Source: Methanosarcinales archaeon (lineage in GTDB: Archaea; Halobacteriota; Methanosarcinia; Methanosarcinales; Methanogasteraceae). Taken from it: a stretch of 7,102 nucleotides of DNA. Both the position numbers and the translations under genes were made by a program. The first letter of the stretch is position 1. Every line of letters starts with the position of its first letter. The stretch is taken from the NCBI GenBank assembly GCA_030594905.1, contig JAUVEF010000060.1, positions 1-7,102 of the forward strand, in the 5' to 3' direction. The notes below the pieces were generated by a model. That model was not told the origin of the DNA and made no database searches. It saw only the letters and a program-made list of their open reading frames with translations. This document shows positions 5,387-7,102 of the stretch, one piece after another.

Positions 5387-6776
5387 GAATTTCATAGGCC
5401 GAAAGAAAGAATTAGAGAGTCTATCGGAACGGTTTGAACGTAATAGAGCCGAATTCCTGATCCTCTATGGCAGACGAAGGATCGGAAAGACTGAACTCAT
5501 AAAAAAACTTATCTCCAAACAACACCCGGGCATCATCTTGATCGGCAGGCAAGAATCCAGGAAACTTCAGCTTGACCGCTATTCAAGAATACTTGCCGAG
5601 TATTTCAACGACGAACTGTTGAAAAAACAGGGTTTTGTGGACTGGGACGCATTTTTCGAATATATCTACCACCAGGCCAATGAACAGCGATTTATTCTGG
5701 CGTTAGATGAGTTTCCGTATCTTGTAAAGGATGAAAAAGCCCTGCCTTCAATATTACAGGATTATTGGGACAGCAAGCTTAAGGACAGCGGAATATACCT
5801 GATCATAGCAGGTTCCAGCATCTCTATGATGGAAAAACTCATGGCATACCGCGCCCCTCTCTATGGGCGACGCACAGGTCAGATAAAACTTGGTCCGCTC
5901 CCGTTTAAAGACGTAGCAAGATACATGGGGGATGTAAAACGTGCCGTGGAGATATATAGTGTATTTGGTGGCACTCCGGCATACATCACACAAACTGACC
6001 CTGCACACGATATATATTGGAACATTGATAAGAATATATTACGGTTTGATTCATTCATCTACCGGGATATCAGGTTCATACTGCTCGAAGAACTCGAAGA
6101 GCCACGATATTATTTCTCAGTACTTGAATCAATCGCTATCGGCAGCACAACTCTTGGCGAGATCACAAATTATACGGGACTTGACCGCAGCCTCGTTGGG
6201 AAATATCTGAGTGTGTTAATTGATCTTGGAATAATAAAAAGGGAAATTCCTGTAACCGCGTCCCGAAAGTCTAAGAAAGGACTATATTCCATCAAGGATA
6301 ATGCATTTGCTTTCTGGTTCAGGTTTATTTTCCCAAGCGAAGACTTAATTGACCTTGGGCACGAGGAGGTTGTCTTGCGCCGTATTAAAAGCGGGCTTGG
6401 CACATATCTTGGCAGGACATTTGAAGATATTGCAAAAGAATTCTTGTGGGATCTGAACCTGTCCGGGGGTGCGCCATTTCCATTCTCAAAACTCGGATCC
6501 TGGTGGTACAAAGAGCGGGAAATCGATATCGTGGCTATGGATGATGAATCGAGCATCTTCTTTTGCGAGGTGAAATGGAAAGACCTGATTGAAGCAGATG
6601 CATTGGATTTAATTAGGCAACTAAAGGAAAAGTCCGAACACGTCCGCTGGCGCGACGAAGACCGGAATGAACATTACGGGATTATAGCCAGAACAATAAG
6701 TGGGAAAAAAAAGTTAATTGATGACGGCTACTTTGTTTTTGATTTAAAGGACTATGAGAAGTGGATAGCCAGATAA
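5385..6776 (+). CDS. Archaeal ATPase with C-terminal DUF234 nuclease-like domain
   Basis: A 463-residue P-loop STAND/AAA-type ATPase of the widespread but uncharacterised archaeal ATPase_2 plus DUF234 family, at typical length. Visible parts are a FIGRKKEL box at 3-10, Walker A GRRRIGKT at 29-36 with K35 and T36, Walker B LALDEF with D108 and E109, and a sensor-like AGSS at 142-145. A winged-helix-like segment spans about 253-300 (TTLGEITNYTGLDRSLVGKYL). FWFRFIFP follows, and then the DUF234 part. That part carries E347 in GRTFEDIA, D381 in REIDIVA, and E395-V-K397 in CEVKW, an intact PD-(D/E)XK nuclease signature. No transmembrane segment is seen. It starts at ATG 5385 behind a leaderless-type promoter. 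It is visibly AT-richer and uses more AAA and ATA codons than its neighbours, which suggests lateral transfer. Its biological role, possibly DNA-related defence or mobile-element biology, is unknown. Confidence 0.92.
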   Translation: MNFIGRKKELESLSERFERNRAEFLILYGRRRIGKTELIKKLISKQHPGIILIGRQESRKLQLDRYSRILAEYFNDELLKKQGFVDWDAFFEYIYHQANEQRFILALDEFPYLVKDEKALPSILQDYWDSKLKDSGIYLIIAGSSISMMEKLMAYRAPLYGRRTGQIKLGPLPFKDVARYMGDVKRAVEIYSVFGGTPAYITQTDPAHDIYWNIDKNILRFDSFIYRDIRFILLEELEEPRYYFSVLESIAIGSTTLGEITNYTGLDRSLVGKYLSVLIDLGIIKREIPVTASRKSKKGLYSIKDNAFAFWFRFIFPSEDLIDLGHEEVVLRRIKSGLGTYLGRTFEDIAKEFLWDLNLSGGAPFPFSKLGSWWYKEREIDIVAMDDESSIFFCEVKWKDLIEADALDLIRQLKEKSEHVRWRDEDRNEHYGIIARTISGKKKLIDDGYFVFDLKDYEKWIAR

Positions 6777-6829
6777 CTGGAGATACGCTTTTCGTTTGGA
6801 TAAACCGGAAAGGTATGTTGACAATGGGT

Positions 6830-6875
6830 TTTGGAAGTGTCACCTTGCGGTTATATGTTATTTTGACACCCCAAA
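6830..6875. other. Imperfect hairpin downstream of the ATPase gene
   Basis: TTTGG (6830-6834) pairs with CCAAA (6871-6875), and GTGTCA (6837-6842) with TGACAC (6864-6869). An internal AA/C mismatch separates the two helices and the loop is about 21 bases. It lies 53 bases after the ATPase stop and could mark that transcript's 3' end, but there is no following T-run on the plus strand. Confidence 0.3.
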
Positions 6876-6882
6876 CTTTCAG

Positions 6883-6914
6883 AAAAAAAAGAGTCCCCGA
6901 ATTTCTCCGGGGAC
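6883..6914 (-). terminator. Hairpin plus oligo-T terminator of the minus-strand gene
   Basis: A perfect 7-bp stem, GTCCCCG (6893-6899) with CGGGGAC (6908-6914), has an 8-base loop. On the minus strand it is followed at once by CTC and a run of eight T (6883-6890 read in reverse). It sits 25 bases after the stop codon of the gene at 6940. The shape is that of an intrinsic terminator; in archaea the oligo-T stretch is the important part. It faces the converging ATPase transcript only as an A-run, so it should act on the minus strand alone. Confidence 0.8.
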
Positions 6915-6939
6915 ATTGATCAACTCAAGTTAAACGCTC

Positions 6940-7102
6940 TTAATTGAATCCATACTTGATAACAAGCTCATCCTGCTCGCTTGGAGATACGGGCTGTGAG
7001 ACTATCACATACTCCGCTTTGTCTGCCAGATACTCAAGTGCCAGTTTGAACCGGTCAGGATCGAAGGTGTTCATATTGTCATCGATGACAAAGAACGGGA
7101 AA
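6940..7102 (-). CDS. C-terminal end of an SMC/Rad50-like ATPase (partial)
   Basis: The C-terminal 54 codons of a gene that continues beyond the window; the stop is TAA at 6940-6942. The visible protein begins FPFFVIDDNMNTFDPDRF, continues LALEYLADKAEYVIVSQP, and ends ELVIKYGFN. A hydrophobic strand ending in acidic residues (FFVIDD), then a D-loop-like NTFDPDRF, then a helix and a further strand (YVIVSQP) matches the end of an ABC-type SMC, Rad50 or RecN head domain. The Walker B acidic pair is DD rather than the usual DE. From memory, the archaea-specific SMC-related proteins have similarly non-standard Walker B ends, so that family is my first guess. The head's Walker A half and the coiled coil lie outside the window, so the family cannot be fixed. 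A clear terminator follows. Confidence 0.7.
   Translation of the reverse strand, partial: FPFFVIDDNMNTFDPDRFKLALEYLADKAEYVIVSQPVSPSEQDELVIKYGFN

Overview
The window looks like a euryarchaeal chromosome segment, most plausibly from the methanogen/methanotroph (Methanomicrobia-like) part of the tree. Three things point to archaea: a deoxyhypusine synthase-family gene, an archaeal-type initiator tRNA-Met (A1-U72 closing pair, three G-C pairs at the base of the anticodon stem, no encoded CCA), and a DUF234-type archaeal ATPase. Upstream regions carry TATA-like boxes about 25-30 bases before start codons, sometimes without a Shine-Dalgarno, as in archaeal leaderless mRNAs. The exact taxon cannot be read from this sequence alone.

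Layout from left to right: (1) a deoxyhypusine synthase-family gene on the minus strand; (2) an intergenic stretch of about 310 bases with a striking 10-unit pentanucleotide repeat; (3) a plus-strand gene for a soluble protein made of two tandem copies of a PhoU-like helical module plus a TrkA-C module; (4) a convergent gap with two compact hairpins; (5) a minus-strand PLP-dependent class I/II aminotransferase; (6) a divergent promoter region; (7) the initiator tRNA-Met gene, followed after only three bases by a plus-strand nucleotidyltransferase-fold protein; (8) a gene-poor spacer of 259 bases; (9) a visibly AT-richer plus-strand ATPase with a C-terminal nuclease-like domain; (10) a minus-strand gene cut by the window edge, encoding the C-terminal ATPase tail of an SMC/Rad50-like protein, with a clear hairpin plus oligo-T terminator.

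There is no single operon here; most genes are solitary and separated by their own promoters. Two genes have roles in translation (the initiator tRNA and, if it is a true deoxyhypusine synthase, modification of aIF5A). The most interesting arrangement is the tRNA and nucleotidyltransferase pair: the 3' processing cut of the tRNA would itself create an almost leaderless mRNA for the downstream protein. The deoxyhypusine synthase-family protein lacks several residues that bind spermidine in the human enzyme, so its substrate is open. No CRISPR array, insertion sequence, attachment-site duplication or replication origin was seen.
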